The notes beneath the pieces were generated by a model. That model searched no databases, was not told the DNA's origin, and saw only the letters and a list, made by a program, of their open reading frames with translations. 64,000 bases of DNA, taken from positions 1 through 64,000 of the forward strand of contig NZ_CAIJCS010000009.1 in the NCBI RefSeq assembly GCF_903819165.1. The letters run 5' to 3'. A program made the translations under genes and the position numbers. Source of the DNA: Aedoeadaptatus nemausensis. GTDB lineage: Bacteria > Bacillota > Clostridia > Tissierellales > Peptoniphilaceae. This document shows, in pieces, positions 51,113 to 60,872 of the stretch (position 1 is the first letter of the stretch; each line of letters begins with the position of its first letter).

Positions 51113-51916
51113 TTAAATGGATATGGTAGCCACGGGTTCTAAGTTATCCACATCGGCGCCTTCGATGAGGCTCCAGGTCTTATGGGTTCCCGTGCTTTCG
51201 AGCATGGCTTCGAAATAATACATTACGACGCCGATATCCACATAGCTCTTAACACCTTTGCTCTTGTCCATGTAAAGGGTGACGGTGCCGTCATCTTTTA
51301 AAAGGAAGCGCCAAGGCTGAGCGTTAATGTGGCTCGGTGCAAAGCGAATGGAAGAGAACAGATCGAAAAGACCGTAGTTTTCAAGTTCCGTTAAATCAGC
51401 GGGGCTATCCAAATGGTTTTTAAAGACCAATTCTCTTACGCTGAAACGGGGACTTACGCGTTCTTCGGAAAATACATCTTGCACTTCGGGCTTGCCGAAG
51501 CCGATAATGTAATCGACAAATTCTCCGTCTTCGCCGAAAACGGCACGTTTCAGATCTTTATTCACTTGAATGGTAGTAAGCCAGCAGGTACCGAAGTTCT
51601 TTTCGATTAAGGCGGTGTTCACCTTTTCGAGATAGTAGCCGGTGCGAATAAGTTCTTCTTTTTCGTGGCTCTTAGCGCGAAGGGCGATGTAGTAGGGCGC
51701 TTTGATCATTACGCCGCCGTATCCGGCCTTGCCGTCCAAGTTTTTAGCTACGGATTCTCCGTCTTCGTAGAAAGCGAAGCTTACGTCGTTGTCTTTAGAT
51801 TCCGCTTCGATCTTATCTAAAGTATCCCGTAGCCATTCCATCTCCAATTTAGATAATTTTGTCGGAGCGAATTCTCGTACCGTACGTCTTTTTTGTAAGA
51901 AATTTGTCATGACCAT
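51113..51916 (-). CDS. Nitroreductase family protein
   Basis: A 267-residue FMN-dependent flavoprotein of the nitroreductase superfamily. MTNFLQKRRTVREF near the start matches the RRSxR motif that binds FMN, and RFAPSHINAQPWRFLL matches the SxxNxQPW motif that appears near the second FMN contact; here it lies in the second half, as in the double-domain putative NADH/FMN-binding nitroreductases of clostridia. Substrate is unknown. AGAGGAGG fits the ATG at 51916. The frame stays open far upstream, but that part lies antisense-frame over the PAP2 gene and is not coding. It is probably cotranscribed with PAP2. Confidence 0.85.
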   Translation of the reverse strand: MVMTNFLQKRRTVREFAPTKLSKLEMEWLRDTLDKIEAESKDNDVSFAFYEDGESVAKNLDGKAGYGGVMIKAPYYIALRAKSHEKEELIRTGYYLEKVNTALIEKNFGTCWLTTIQVNKDLKRAVFGEDGEFVDYIIGFGKPEVQDVFSEERVSPRFSVRELVFKNHLDSPADLTELENYGLFDLFSSIRFAPSHINAQPWRFLLKDDGTVTLYMDKSKGVKSYVDIGVVMYYFEAMLESTGTHKTWSLIEGADVDNLEPVATISI

Positions 51917-51933
51917 AATATCTTCCTCCTCTG

Positions 51934-52491
51934 TTAGATCCAGTTTGCTACGGCGCCATAAACATATATATGTACAACGTAAGCGACACCAATGCCTATG
52001 ATTATGCCCGCCAAAACATCGGTGGGATAGTGCACAGCTAGATATGTTCTTGAAATCGCCACGAGGATTGCCATAATAAAACAAAGGGCGGCGATTTTTG
52101 GAAAATAAAGAGAAAAGGTGGTAGCGACGGTAAAGGCAGCCGTCGTGTGCCCCGATGGAAAGGAATAATCCGTTAAGTCGATGCCGTAAGTGTTGAGATT
52201 CTTCATGACCCAATAAGGTCTGCTGCGGCTGATGACGCGCTTTAAGAGCTGAGCCACGAGGGTGCTGAGCACCAGGGCCAGGACCATTTCGTAAGCGGCA
52301 TCGCCGATCCAACGTTTTCCAAATATCAACATGACAACAGATAAGGCTACAAGAAACCGCGGCCCCGCAATATTGGTATAATAAAAGAAAAATACATCGC
52401 AATAGGGATTCTTCAGTTTCCTGTTGATACCATCCATCAAATAATCATCAAAAGCTTTAAATGGATTTTTCATCTTCACCATCCTGTACAT
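51934..52491 (-). CDS. PAP2-family membrane phosphatase
   Basis: A 185-residue membrane phosphatase with about five hydrophobic segments. All three catalytic motifs are present: KRVISRSRP (KX6RP), FPSGHTTA (PSGH) and SRTYLAVHYPTD (SRX5HX3D). Such enzymes act on undecaprenyl pyrophosphate (cell wall lipid recycling) or phosphatidic acid. GGGAG lies five bases before the ATG at 52491, favoured over two upstream ATGs that would precede the predicted transcript start. Its promoter is back to back with that of the UvrD-like gene. Confidence 0.9.
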   Translation of the reverse strand: MYRMVKMKNPFKAFDDYLMDGINRKLKNPYCDVFFFYYTNIAGPRFLVALSVVMLIFGKRWIGDAAYEMVLALVLSTLVAQLLKRVISRSRPYWVMKNLNTYGIDLTDYSFPSGHTTAAFTVATTFSLYFPKIAALCFIMAILVAISRTYLAVHYPTDVLAGIIIGIGVAYVVHIYVYGAVANWI

Positions 52492-52504
52492 ACCTACTCC
52501 CATC

Positions 52505-52533
52505 ATTATATACTATGTATTTCCTATTGAAAA
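52505..52533 (-). promoter_or_regulatory. Promoter of PAP2-nitroreductase operon
   Basis: TTTTCA (52528-52533), 17 bases, TATAAT (52505-52510) on the minus strand. Predicted transcription starts about seven bases before the ATG, on the ribosome-binding site. Confidence 0.55.
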
Positions 52534-52555
52534 GGATATTTCAAAGAAGAAATCT

Positions 52556-52561
52556 TATACT
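52556..52561 (+). promoter_or_regulatory. -10 box of UvrD-like helicase gene
   Basis: TATACT on the plus strand with a poor -35. The transcript would start about nine bases before the ATG at 52577, at the edge of GGAGG. Confidence 0.35.
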
Positions 52562-52576
52562 CACCCGGAGGTGACT

Positions 52577-54433
52577 ATGCAACTTACGGATGAACAACTT
52601 CGCGCCATGGCCCACGACGAGGGACCGGCACTGGTTTTGGCCGTGCCGGGAAGCGGTAAAACCACCATGCTCCTTTCCCGCACGAAGCGTCTCATCGACA
52701 AGGGCGTGGACAAAAACAGAATACTCACTATAACCTTTTCCAAGTCTTCGGCGAGAGATCTTTCCGTGCGCTACGAAAATCTCTTCGGCCGCGAGGATCG
52801 GCCTGCCTTTTCCACGATCCACAGCTTCTGCTATTCGGTGATCAAAAATTACGAAAGGAGAAGCGGCAAGGCCTTTACACTCATCGAAACCGATCGCCAT
52901 ATTAACAAGTGGCGCATTTTAAGCGATCTATGGAAAGAATATTTGACGCGCAGCCCCAACGACGATCAGATCGAAACCCTGATCGGCGAAATCAGCTATG
53001 TCAAAAACAAAATGATCGACCCCGCCCGCTACGCCCAGGAAGCGACCACTCCTTTGTTTTTGAAATTTTATAAGGGTTACGAAGATATCAAGAGAGAAAA
53101 ACAATGGATCGATTTCGACGATATGATCACCCTCTGTTTGGAGATATTTAAAAACGATCCTCCGCTTTTAAGGAGCATTCAAAAAACATACGATTATGTC
53201 CAGGTGGACGAGGGGCAGGACACTTCCAAGGGTCAGCTCCAAATCATCGACGGCATCATTCGCCCCCACGGCAATCTCTTTATCGTCGCCGACGACGATC
53301 AGTCGATTTACGGCTTTCGCGGGGCGGATTTTAAAGAGCTTATGGCCCTTCCCCGTCATTACCCCGATCTTAAGACCTATTACCTCTCAAGAAATTTCCG
53401 ATCGGCGGAAAATATCGTCGCCATGAGCAGCCGCTTTATCGCAAAAAATAAAGATCGCTACGAAAAGACGCCGATGGCCGTCCACCCGAAGGGTCCGGAG
53501 ATCCGCGCATTGACAATGAATAATTTAGATAAGGAATACCGCTTTATTCTATCGGAAATTCGGGAGAAGGACCTCGGCGACGTGGCGATTTTATACCGCA
53601 ATCACGTCTCCGCCATCGGCCTCGTGGAATGTTTGGAGCGGGAGGGCGTGTCCTTTTCCGCGAGACGAGGCGGTCTGAAGTTTTTCAATCACTGGGTGAT
53701 GAAGGATTTAATGACGATTTACACCTTCGCACAGGACCCCTCGGATCTGGAAGCTTTTTCTACCTTTTACTACAAGATTCGCGGCTATATCTCCAAGAAA
53801 ATGATCGCCGATCTTTCGAAAAAAGGCGTTCGCCTCTCCGTCTTCGATTCTCTCTTGGAAATGGATCTCCCCGATTATATGAGAAGGGATTTGAAGGCGC
53901 TCACGCGAGATTTCCATTATTTAAAAAGTTTGCCTCCAAGAGAGGGCTTCCGCTTTATTCAAAAAGATTTGGAATACGAAGAGTATATCGAAAATCATGC
54001 CGCCACCTTCGGCTCCTCGAAGACCACCTCTATGCGGATCCTCTACTACGCGAAATATATCGCGGGAAAGAGCAAGACCTACGCGGAATTTATCGGCCGC
54101 CTTAAAACCGTGGATCGTCTGCTTCGAGGCGGCGCACCGGGAGAAAAGGGGCTCGTGCTCTCCACACTTCACGGCGCAAAAGGTCTGGAGTTCGACACGG
54201 TTTTCCTCATCGACTTAAACGAAGACGCCATACCGGCGGAACCCTCCGGCGACCTCACTCCGGAAGAGGCACGGGAAGCCCTCGAGGAAGAGCGGAGACT
54301 TTTTTATGTCGGCATGACCCGCGCCAAGGAAAGATTGTATTTCCTCCGCACGAAATCCGTGGATCGTGAACCCCTCTCCCCTTCCGTCTTCTTTACCTGG
54401 GCCCAGGAAGATATTGTGGCCAATAGAAAATAA
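52577..54433 (+). CDS. UvrD/Rep-type superfamily 1 DNA helicase
   Basis: A 618-residue SF1A helicase. Motifs in order: LTDEQLRAMA (Q motif), VPGSGKTTML (Walker A, about residues 26-35), VDEGQDTSKGQ (Walker B), ADDDQSIYGFRGA, LSRNFRSAENI, LSTLHGAKGLEFDTVFL and EEERRLFYVGMTRAKERLY. It is about 100 residues shorter than PcrA/UvrD (720-750) and lacks their long C-terminal tail, so it is a paralogue of the compact group rather than PcrA itself. CGGAGG fits ATG 52577; a GTG two codons earlier overlaps the site. It stands alone on the plus strand, so a housekeeping or stress repair role is guessed. Confidence 0.92.
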   Translation: MQLTDEQLRAMAHDEGPALVLAVPGSGKTTMLLSRTKRLIDKGVDKNRILTITFSKSSARDLSVRYENLFGREDRPAFSTIHSFCYSVIKNYERRSGKAFTLIETDRHINKWRILSDLWKEYLTRSPNDDQIETLIGEISYVKNKMIDPARYAQEATTPLFLKFYKGYEDIKREKQWIDFDDMITLCLEIFKNDPPLLRSIQKTYDYVQVDEGQDTSKGQLQIIDGIIRPHGNLFIVADDDQSIYGFRGADFKELMALPRHYPDLKTYYLSRNFRSAENIVAMSSRFIAKNKDRYEKTPMAVHPKGPEIRALTMNNLDKEYRFILSEIREKDLGDVAILYRNHVSAIGLVECLEREGVSFSARRGGLKFFNHWVMKDLMTIYTFAQDPSDLEAFSTFYYKIRGYISKKMIADLSKKGVRLSVFDSLLEMDLPDYMRRDLKALTRDFHYLKSLPPREGFRFIQKDLEYEEYIENHAATFGSSKTTSMRILYYAKYIAGKSKTYAEFIGRLKTVDRLLRGGAPGEKGLVLSTLHGAKGLEFDTVFLIDLNEDAIPAEPSGDLTPEEAREALEEERRLFYVGMTRAKERLYFLRTKSVDREPLSPSVFFTWAQEDIVANRK

Positions 54434-54510
54434 AATCCGATTCCGACGCTGCAATTTCTCCGCGAACTGAGAGCTTACAATTTATATCCGTATAAAAAAT
54501 ATCTTCCCGC

Positions 54511-54555
54511 AAAAAAGACCCTCGACAATGAGAAACGGTGCTCATCGTCGAGGGC
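54511..54555 (-). terminator. Terminator of engB (tig-clp-lon operon)
   Basis: The arms CCCTCGAC-ATGAG and CTCAT-GTCGAGGG with TTTTTT following on the minus strand; a long hairpin 20 bases past the engB stop. It can also stop plus-strand transcripts from the helicase gene. Confidence 0.85.
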
Positions 54556-54574
54556 CTGCTTATTTTGGAAAGAT

Positions 54575-55183
54575 TTAATCCTTTTGACTGTGAAATTTCG
54601 TCATTTGGTAAAGCTCGTCCCAAAGGACGTCTATATTTTCCTTCGTAACGGCACTATAGGGGAAAATAAGTTCCTTATACTCCACGTCCAGAGCCTTCCG
54701 AATAACGGAAAGGGCCTTTTGCCTCTGATTTTTGGAAAGCTTGTCCGCCTTTGTAGCTACCACCATGCCGGCGTAGCCCGATTCCACGATCCAGCGGTAC
54801 ATTTCCTTGTCCTGTGCTGAAGGTTCGTGGCGAATATCCACGAGGAGGATCAGCTCCGCCAGATTGTCCCGATAGGCGAGATAATCGTTAATGGTCTTCG
54901 CCCAGGCGTCCTGATCTTTTTTCGACGCCACGGCGTAGCCGTACCCGGGAAGGTCCACGAGTCGCATCATATCGTTAATGCGATAGAAATTGATGGTGCG
55001 CGTCTTGCCCGGCTTCCCGCTCGTGCGGGCAAGGTTTTTTCTGCCGAGCATGGCGTTAATAAAGCTGCTCTTCCCTACATTGGAGCGCCCGCAGAAGGCA
55101 AACTCCGGCACATCCGCTACAGGGTATTGCTCCTGCTTTACCGCCACCTTCTCCAGTTCGCAGCTTTTAATCTTCATCGTCAT
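54575..55183 (-). CDS. engB: Ribosome biogenesis GTPase EngB (YsxC)
   Basis: A 202-residue TRAFAC GTPase needed for assembly of the 50S subunit. G1 GRSNVGKSSF at about residues 32-41, G3 LVDLPGYGYA, G4 TKADK. The length is normal. The start overlaps lon by 17 bases; either of two close ATG codons (55183 or 55177) can serve. Gene order lon-engB is conserved in Firmicutes. Confidence 0.96.
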   Translation of the reverse strand: MTMKIKSCELEKVAVKQEQYPVADVPEFAFCGRSNVGKSSFINAMLGRKNLARTSGKPGKTRTINFYRINDMMRLVDLPGYGYAVASKKDQDAWAKTINDYLAYRDNLAELILLVDIRHEPSAQDKEMYRWIVESGYAGMVVATKADKLSKNQRQKALSVIRKALDVEYKELIFPYSAVTKENIDVLWDELYQMTKFHSQKD

Positions 55184-57500
55184 CTACGATCGCCTCTTTC
55201 AATACTTCGTCCATGGTTTCCACGCCGACGATGGTCAGCTTTTTAATCGAGGGCGAATCCATTTCCTTTATGTCGCGCATATTAGCCTTCGGAACCAAAA
55301 CCTTCGTAACCCCCGCCCGTTGTGCGGCGAGAAGTTTTTCCTTCAGACCGCCGATGGGAAGCACACGACCTCTCAGAGTCACCTCGCCGGTCATGGCGAT
55401 GTGGCGGTCTACCGCTTTTTCCGTCATGGCGGAATAAAGGGCCGTGGTCATGGCCGTTCCGGCGGAGGGACCGTCCTTCGGCGTGGCGCCGTCGGGCACG
55501 TGAATGTGAATGTCGTGTTTCGTCTTGAAGGACTCGTCGAGCCCCAGCTCGTCGGCCTTGCTCCATAAATAAGTGAGGGCCGCTTGGGCGGATTCCTTCA
55601 TAACATTCCCCAGTTGTCCCGTCAGTTGAAGCTTGCCGCTTCCCGGAACAACATTGACCTCGATGCCTAAGATCACGCCGCCGACGGATGTCCATGCCAG
55701 ACCGTTCACATAGCCCACGAGGTTCTTCTCCTCGATCCTTTGGGCGAAGGTCTTCTCCTCGCCTAAATACTTCCGGAGATTGCGCGCCGTAATTCTCGCG
55801 CCGGTCTTCCCGCTTTCCATACATTCCAAGTTCACCTTGCGAATTATCTTCGCCAGGGCTTTATCCAGCATCCGCACGCCGGCTTCCTGGGTATAGCCTT
55901 CGATAATGGCGTCGATGGCGCCGTCGGAGAGTTTAATGTCCTCGGGATCGTAGCCCACCTCTTTCAATTGTTTGGGCCACAAATGATTTTTCGCGATTTC
56001 CCGCTTTTCTTCCGGGGTGTAGCCGCCCAGTTGAATAATTTCCATGCGGTCGAGCAAGGGAGCGGGAATGGTCTTCGTCGTGTTCGCCGTGGTAATGAAA
56101 AATACATTGGAAAGATCGAAGGGCACTTCCATATAGCGGTCCGTAAAAGTATTGTTTTGCGCCGGATCTAACACTTCCAAAAGACCGGAGGCCGGATCGC
56201 CACGGTAATCATTGCCCACCTTGTCGATTTCGTCGAGAAGGAAGAGGGGATTGTTTTTCCCCGCCTGCTTCATTAAGCTGATGACCCGCCCCGGCATAGA
56301 GCCCACATAGGTTCTCCTGTGGCCGCGAATCTCGTTTTCGTCGGTCATGCCGCCGAGACTCATGCGCACATAGGGAATGGAAAGGGCATGGGCCACGGAG
56401 GCGGCGACGCTGGTCTTCCCTACCCCCGGCGGGCCCACTAAACAGAGGATGGGCGTGCGGGCACTCTTCGATTTATTCCGAAGGGCGATAAATTCCAGAA
56501 TGCGCTCTTTAATATCCTTGAGCCCGTAATGCTCGTCGTCCAAAACGGCGCGGGCCGTCTTGAGATCTGTAGATTCTTCCGCGGATTCGCACCAGGGCAG
56601 ATCCAAAATCCAATCCAGATAATTGGTCTGGCCGCCGTATTCCGGAGACGCGGTGTTCATGCGCTCCAGCTTTTCCAATTCCTTCTCCGCTTTTTCCCGC
56701 ACTTGATCTGGAAGTTCTTTTTCGGCCAGCTTTTCCCGGTAAAGATCCACATCTTCCATCTCGTCTTCCCCGGAAAGCTCACTGCGAATAATCCGCATCT
56801 GCTCTTTTAAAAAGTACTCCCGCTGAGATTCGTTCATGCTGGTCTTTACCTTATCGTCGATGGCATTTCCGATGGTGAGGAGCTCATTTTCTTTCACGAG
56901 AATGGTGTGAAGACGGGTGAGTCGCTCCTTTAAATCGAAAGCGTCCAAAATATCTTGGGCATCTTCCACCTTCATGTTCACATAACCCGCCACCGTATCG
57001 GCGAAGGCGCCGGGATCTCGATCGTCGATCACCGAATCCAGGAGTCCGGGATACACCTTATTGTTTTTCTCCATATATTCGCTGAGATCGTCTCGGGTCA
57101 TGCGGAAGAGAGCCTCGATTTCGTTATCTACCACAGAATCTTCGTCGTCTTCATAGGCCTCGACCCTTACTTCCGTAAGCTTGTCTCCCGCTTCCATTTC
57201 CGTAATAATGCCGCGGGCCACGCCCTTGACGAGAACGCGGACGATACCGCCGGGGAGTCTTAAGATTTGATTGATCTTACAAATGGTTCCCGTGTCGTAA
57301 TAATCCTCCACATCGGGATCCTCAATATTGGGATCCCGCTGGGTCACCACGAACAAATAACCGTCCGTATCGTCGGCATATTCTATTGCGGCCACGGAGC
57401 GCTTTCTCGCCGCGTCGAAATGAGTTACCACATGGGGTAAAATGACCATATCCCTCAACGCTAGGAGGGGATAAAGTCCATTGGCGCTTAGTCTTGTCAT
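55167..57500 (-). CDS. lon: ATP-dependent protease Lon
   Basis: A 777-residue soluble AAA+ protease. The N-terminal substrate domain (PLLALRDMVILPHVVTHF), Walker A GPPGVGKTS, Walker B LFLLDEIDKVG and the C-terminal protease domain with the Ser/Lys dyad in DGPSAGTAM and GLKEKLLAA are intact. AAGGAG lies before the ATG. It follows clpX across a short perfect hairpin and precedes engB. Confidence 0.97.
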   Translation of the reverse strand: MTRLSANGLYPLLALRDMVILPHVVTHFDAARKRSVAAIEYADDTDGYLFVVTQRDPNIEDPDVEDYYDTGTICKINQILRLPGGIVRVLVKGVARGIITEMEAGDKLTEVRVEAYEDDEDSVVDNEIEALFRMTRDDLSEYMEKNNKVYPGLLDSVIDDRDPGAFADTVAGYVNMKVEDAQDILDAFDLKERLTRLHTILVKENELLTIGNAIDDKVKTSMNESQREYFLKEQMRIIRSELSGEDEMEDVDLYREKLAEKELPDQVREKAEKELEKLERMNTASPEYGGQTNYLDWILDLPWCESAEESTDLKTARAVLDDEHYGLKDIKERILEFIALRNKSKSARTPILCLVGPPGVGKTSVAASVAHALSIPYVRMSLGGMTDENEIRGHRRTYVGSMPGRVISLMKQAGKNNPLFLLDEIDKVGNDYRGDPASGLLEVLDPAQNNTFTDRYMEVPFDLSNVFFITTANTTKTIPAPLLDRMEIIQLGGYTPEEKREIAKNHLWPKQLKEVGYDPEDIKLSDGAIDAIIEGYTQEAGVRMLDKALAKIIRKVNLECMESGKTGARITARNLRKYLGEEKTFAQRIEEKNLVGYVNGLAWTSVGGVILGIEVNVVPGSGKLQLTGQLGNVMKESAQAALTYLWSKADELGLDESFKTKHDIHIHVPDGATPKDGPSAGTAMTTALYSAMTEKAVDRHIAMTGEVTLRGRVLPIGGLKEKLLAAQRAGVTKVLVPKANMRDIKEMDSPSIKKLTIVGVETMDEVLKEAIVDDDED

Positions 57501-57517
57501 AATATCTCCTTAAACAA

Positions 57518-57541
57518 AAAGGCTCACCGCGGTGAGCCTTT
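57518..57541 (-). terminator. Hairpin between clpX and lon
   Basis: AAAGGCTCACC and GGTGAGCCTTT form a perfect palindrome with a two-base centre, overlapping the region just past the clpX stop. Short T run on the minus strand; a partial terminator is likely since lon follows closely. Confidence 0.75.
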
Positions 57542-57543
57542 CT

Positions 57544-58809
57544 CTATTGATCGGACGATGCTTCTGCACTAGGCTCCTTACGCTCCATAATAGGAGCTTC
57601 TTCGCCTTCGACGCTTTTCTTCGTCACAATGACCCGGTCCACGTCGTCCATCGATGGGATGTCGAACATGGTGTCTACCATAATCTCTTCGATGGTGCCG
57701 CGAAGGCCGCGGGCGCCCGATTTTTTCTTAATGGCCTTTTCCGCAATGGCTTCCAGTGCGTCGTCTTCAAAGACGAGCTCCACATCGTCCATGTCGAAAA
57801 GAGCCTCATATTGCTTGACCAATGCATTTTTCGGTTCCGTAAGAATGTGAACCAATGCATCTTTGTCTAATTCTTCAAGGGTAACGGTAACGGGAAGGCG
57901 ACCGATAAATTCCGGGATCAGACCGTATTTCAAAAGGTCTTCCCCTTCCAAATGTTTTAAAAGGTCTTCTTCATCGTGTTTGCTACGCTTGATTTCAGTT
58001 CCGAAGCCGATTCCCCCTTGGCCCAAGCGATTTTCGATAATCTTATCTAAAGAATCGAAGGCGCCGCCTAAGATAAAGAGAATATTCGTCGTATCCACCT
58101 GGATAAATTCCTGATTGGGATGCTTCCGTCCTCCTTGGGGAGGCACATTGGCTTCCGTGCCCTCGATCAGCTTTAAAAGCGCCTGTTGAACGCCTTCGCC
58201 GCTGACGTCGCGGGTAATGGATACATTCTCGGATTTGCGGGCGATCTTGTCGATTTCGTCGACGTAAATAATGCCGCGCTCGGCAGCCTCCACATCGTAA
58301 TCCGCCGCCTGGATCAGCTTCAAGATGATGTTCTCCACGTCTTCGCCTACATAGCCTGCTTCCGTTAAAGAAGTGGCGTCGGCAATGGCGAAGGGTACAT
58401 CGAGAATGCGGGCCATGGTTTGGGCGAGAAGAGTCTTCCCGCTACCCGTGGGGCCCACCATTAAAATATTACTTTTTTGTATTTCTATATCATTATTCGT
58501 CGAGTTTGCGTTTTTTTCCTGTGCCCGAATACGCTTGTAGTGATTGTAAACCGCTACGGCCAGAGCGCGTTTGGCGCTTTCCTGGCGAACGACGTAATCA
58601 TCTAAAGTCGCCTTGATTTCGGCAGGCGTCGGCAGCTTCCCGAGCTCTTTGGAGCCCTCTTCGCTTACCGGTTCCTGACCTAAAATATTCTCACACAAAT
58701 GGACGCATTCGTCGCAAATATACACATCGGGACCGGCGATAAGCCGTTCCACCTGGTCTTGCGATTTGCCACAGAAAGAACAACGCAAATCTTTGGAATT
58801 ATTTGGCAT
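57544..58809 (-). CDS. clpX: ATP-dependent unfoldase ClpX
   Basis: A 421-residue AAA+ unfoldase that delivers proteins to ClpP. The zinc-binding N-domain has CSFCGKS and CDECVHLC, Walker A is [10 protein letters not shown], and the ClpP-binding IGF loop reads IGFG. All motifs of the family are in order. AGGAGCG precedes the ATG. It is 12 bases after clpP. Confidence 0.97.
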   Translation of the reverse strand: MPNNSKDLRCSFCGKSQDQVERLIAGPDVYICDECVHLCENILGQEPVSEEGSKELGKLPTPAEIKATLDDYVVRQESAKRALAVAVYNHYKRIRAQEKNANSTNNDIEIQKSNILMVGPTGSGKTLLAQTMARILDVPFAIADATSLTEAGYVGEDVENIILKLIQAADYDVEAAERGIIYVDEIDKIARKSENVSITRDVSGEGVQQALLKLIEGTEANVPPQGGRKHPNQEFIQVDTTNILFILGGAFDSLDKIIENRLGQGGIGFGTEIKRSKHDEEDLLKHLEGEDLLKYGLIPEFIGRLPVTVTLEELDKDALVHILTEPKNALVKQYEALFDMDDVELVFEDDALEAIAEKAIKKKSGARGLRGTIEEIMVDTMFDIPSMDDVDRVIVTKKSVEGEEAPIMERKEPSAEASSDQ

Positions 58810-58821
58810 GAACGCTCCTAA

Positions 58822-59406
58822 CTATTGACGCTTTTCGATAACATCGTCGATGATGCCGTAATCTTTGCCCTCTTCGGCGGACATAAAGAAATCTCTGTCC
58901 GTGTCGCGCTCGACTTTTTCGAGGGGTTGACCGGTTCTTTCGGCGATGATCCTATTTAATTGATCCCGTGTCTTTAAGATTTTTTCCGCGTGAATTTGGA
59001 TGTCCGCCGCCTGTCCTTGGGCGCCGCCTAAGGGTTGGTGGATCATAATATCCGCATTGGGCAGGGCGTAGCGCTTGCCTTTTTCACCGGCAAGGAGCAA
59101 AAATGCACCCATCGAAGCCGCAAGACCCACGCAGATCGTGGAAACATGGGGCTTAATATATTGCATGGTATCGTAAATCGCAAAACCTGCGCTTACGGAA
59201 CCGCCGGGAGAATTAATATAGATTTGAATATCCTTGTCCGGATCTTCCGATTCAAGGAATAATAATTGTGCGACGACGAGATCCGCGATTTGATCGTTAA
59301 TTTCTCCCGTTAAGAAGATAATACGATCTTTTAAAAGTCTGGAATAAATATCGTAACTGCGTTCGCCGCGATTGGTCTGTTCGACGACCATGGGGACTAA
59401 TGCCAT
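58822..59406 (-). CDS. clpP: ATP-dependent Clp protease proteolytic subunit
   Basis: A 194-residue serine protease; catalytic Ser in [11 protein letters not shown], His in [11 protein letters not shown] and Asp further down in TDRDFFMS. It assembles into a tetradecamer and works with ClpX. AAGGAGG precedes the ATG. No CtsR or other known stress operator is seen upstream; the gap to tig holds only a short hairpin, so it is probably read from the tig promoter. Confidence 0.97.
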   Translation of the reverse strand: MALVPMVVEQTNRGERSYDIYSRLLKDRIIFLTGEINDQIADLVVAQLLFLESEDPDKDIQIYINSPGGSVSAGFAIYDTMQYIKPHVSTICVGLAASMGAFLLLAGEKGKRYALPNADIMIHQPLGGAQGQAADIQIHAEKILKTRDQLNRIIAERTGQPLEKVERDTDRDFFMSAEEGKDYGIIDDVIEKRQ

Positions 59407-59444
59407 AGTGTGCCTCCTTAAATAGCGAGGCTCTTTACAGCCTC

Positions 59445-60773
59445 TTATTTGTCTTCTTTATCTTCAGCCGCTTCTACTTCTTTCGCGTTTTCTACGAGGA
59501 AGTCTACGGCTTTTTTACGTTCTAAATCCGTCTTCAAGGCTTCGGAATTATCTTCGATCATGGTCTTAACCATTTCTTCTTGCTTGTCTTCGTCGCCTTT
59601 GAAGTAAAGAGCAGCCGTTTCGCGAGCGTACTCTTCGATTTCCTTTTCGCTGATTTCGAATTTTTCCGCTTCGATTACCGCTTCTAAAGCGAGTTGCTTG
59701 CGCACTTCCGCTTCGGCGTCGCCGCGCATGGAATCCTTAAAGTCATCTAAACTTTGGCCGAGCATGCCCAGGTATTGTTCCAATTGAATGCCTTGGCTGC
59801 GCATATTATTGTCCATATTGCGAACTTGCTCTTCAATGGCATTGTTGACCATTGCATTGGGAACGTCTACTTCCATATTGTCCGCTACCTTTTCGAGGAC
59901 GCGGTTAATACGTAAGTTTTCCGCATTGGCTTCCACTTCGGCGGTTTTCTTTTCGCGAATGTCCGCTTTGTATTCTTCCACCGTGTCGAATTCGGAAATA
60001 TCTTTAATGAATTCGTCGTCAACTTCGGGAAGTTCTTCCTTGGCGATGGAGTTAAGGGTAATGTGGAATACGGCGTCCTTGCTCTTTAAGTCTTCGTTGA
60101 AGTAATCTTCGGGGAAAGTAACGTCGATGTCGAATTCATCGCCCACTTCGTGGCCTACGACGCCTTCTTCAAATCCGGGAATAAAGCTGCCGCTGCCCAG
60201 TTCGAGTTCTTGGTTTTCGGCACTTCCACCTTCGAAAGCTACGCCGTCCACTTCGCCCTTGAAGTCGATATTGACCTTGTCGCCTTCTTCGGCTGCGCGG
60301 TCGTCGATATTGATGCGACGTGCGTTCAGGTGACGTTGCTTGTCGATTTCATTTTCGATTAATTCGTCGCCGACTTCCGTGGGTACGGCTTCGATTTCCA
60401 CGCCTTTGTATTCGCCGAGTTTCACTTCCGGCTTAACTTCCACGTCGATATTGACAATAATATCTTTTTTACGATCGAAATTTTCTTCGTCGATGTCCAC
60501 ATTAGGTTGATCGATTACATCGAGTTTCAATTCGTCGATGGCGTCTTGATAGTGCTTGGGAAGCACTTCGTTTAAAGCATCTTCGAAGAAAATGCCGTCG
60601 CCGTAGAACTGTTCGATAATCTTCTTCGGTACGTGGCCTTTACGGAAGCCCGGTACATTGAAGTAGTTCTTGTTTTGTTTATAGATCTTCATTTCCGCTT
60701 CGCGAATTTCTTCCGCGGGAATGGTTAAATCAAAGTAAACTTTATTTTTTTCTTGCTTTTTAATCTCTGTCAT
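59445..60773 (-). CDS. tig: Trigger factor
   Basis: A 442-residue ribosome-bound chaperone and peptidyl-prolyl isomerase. The ribosome-binding loop is in [20 protein letters not shown], followed by an FKBP-like domain ([18 protein letters not shown], then [18 protein letters not shown]) and the helical C-terminal arms. The frame remains open 26 codons upstream, but GGAGGG lies six to nine bases before the ATG at 60773, and [11 protein letters not shown] is the family start. Its tail is acidic. It heads the tig-clpP-clpX-lon-engB operon. Confidence 0.97.
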   Translation of the reverse strand: MTEIKKQEKNKVYFDLTIPAEEIREAEMKIYKQNKNYFNVPGFRKGHVPKKIIEQFYGDGIFFEDALNEVLPKHYQDAIDELKLDVIDQPNVDIDEENFDRKKDIIVNIDVEVKPEVKLGEYKGVEIEAVPTEVGDELIENEIDKQRHLNARRINIDDRAAEEGDKVNIDFKGEVDGVAFEGGSAENQELELGSGSFIPGFEEGVVGHEVGDEFDIDVTFPEDYFNEDLKSKDAVFHITLNSIAKEELPEVDDEFIKDISEFDTVEEYKADIREKKTAEVEANAENLRINRVLEKVADNMEVDVPNAMVNNAIEEQVRNMDNNMRSQGIQLEQYLGMLGQSLDDFKDSMRGDAEAEVRKQLALEAVIEAEKFEISEKEIEEYARETAALYFKGDEDKQEEMVKTMIEDNSEALKTDLERKKAVDFLVENAKEVEAAEDKEDK

Positions 60774-60803
60774 CGATATCCCTCCATAATTTATATCTAA
60801 AGC

Positions 60804-60812
60804 ATTATACCA
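60804..60812 (-). promoter_or_regulatory. Extended -10 promoter of tig operon
   Basis: TGG followed by TATAAT on the minus strand, about 30 bases before the tig ATG. The -35 is weak. The same TATGGTATA core occurs at the ftsH and tdk promoters. Confidence 0.5.
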
Positions 60813-60872
60813 TAAGGGCACTAAAATCGACAGTTTAAGGGCAAAAAACACTCTTTAAAGGGAATTTTCCCC

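Noticed and set aside
51917-52402. Long upstream extension of the nitroreductase frame
   Set aside because: It lies in another frame of the intact PAP2 gene, and a strong ribosome-binding site fits the ATG at 51916.
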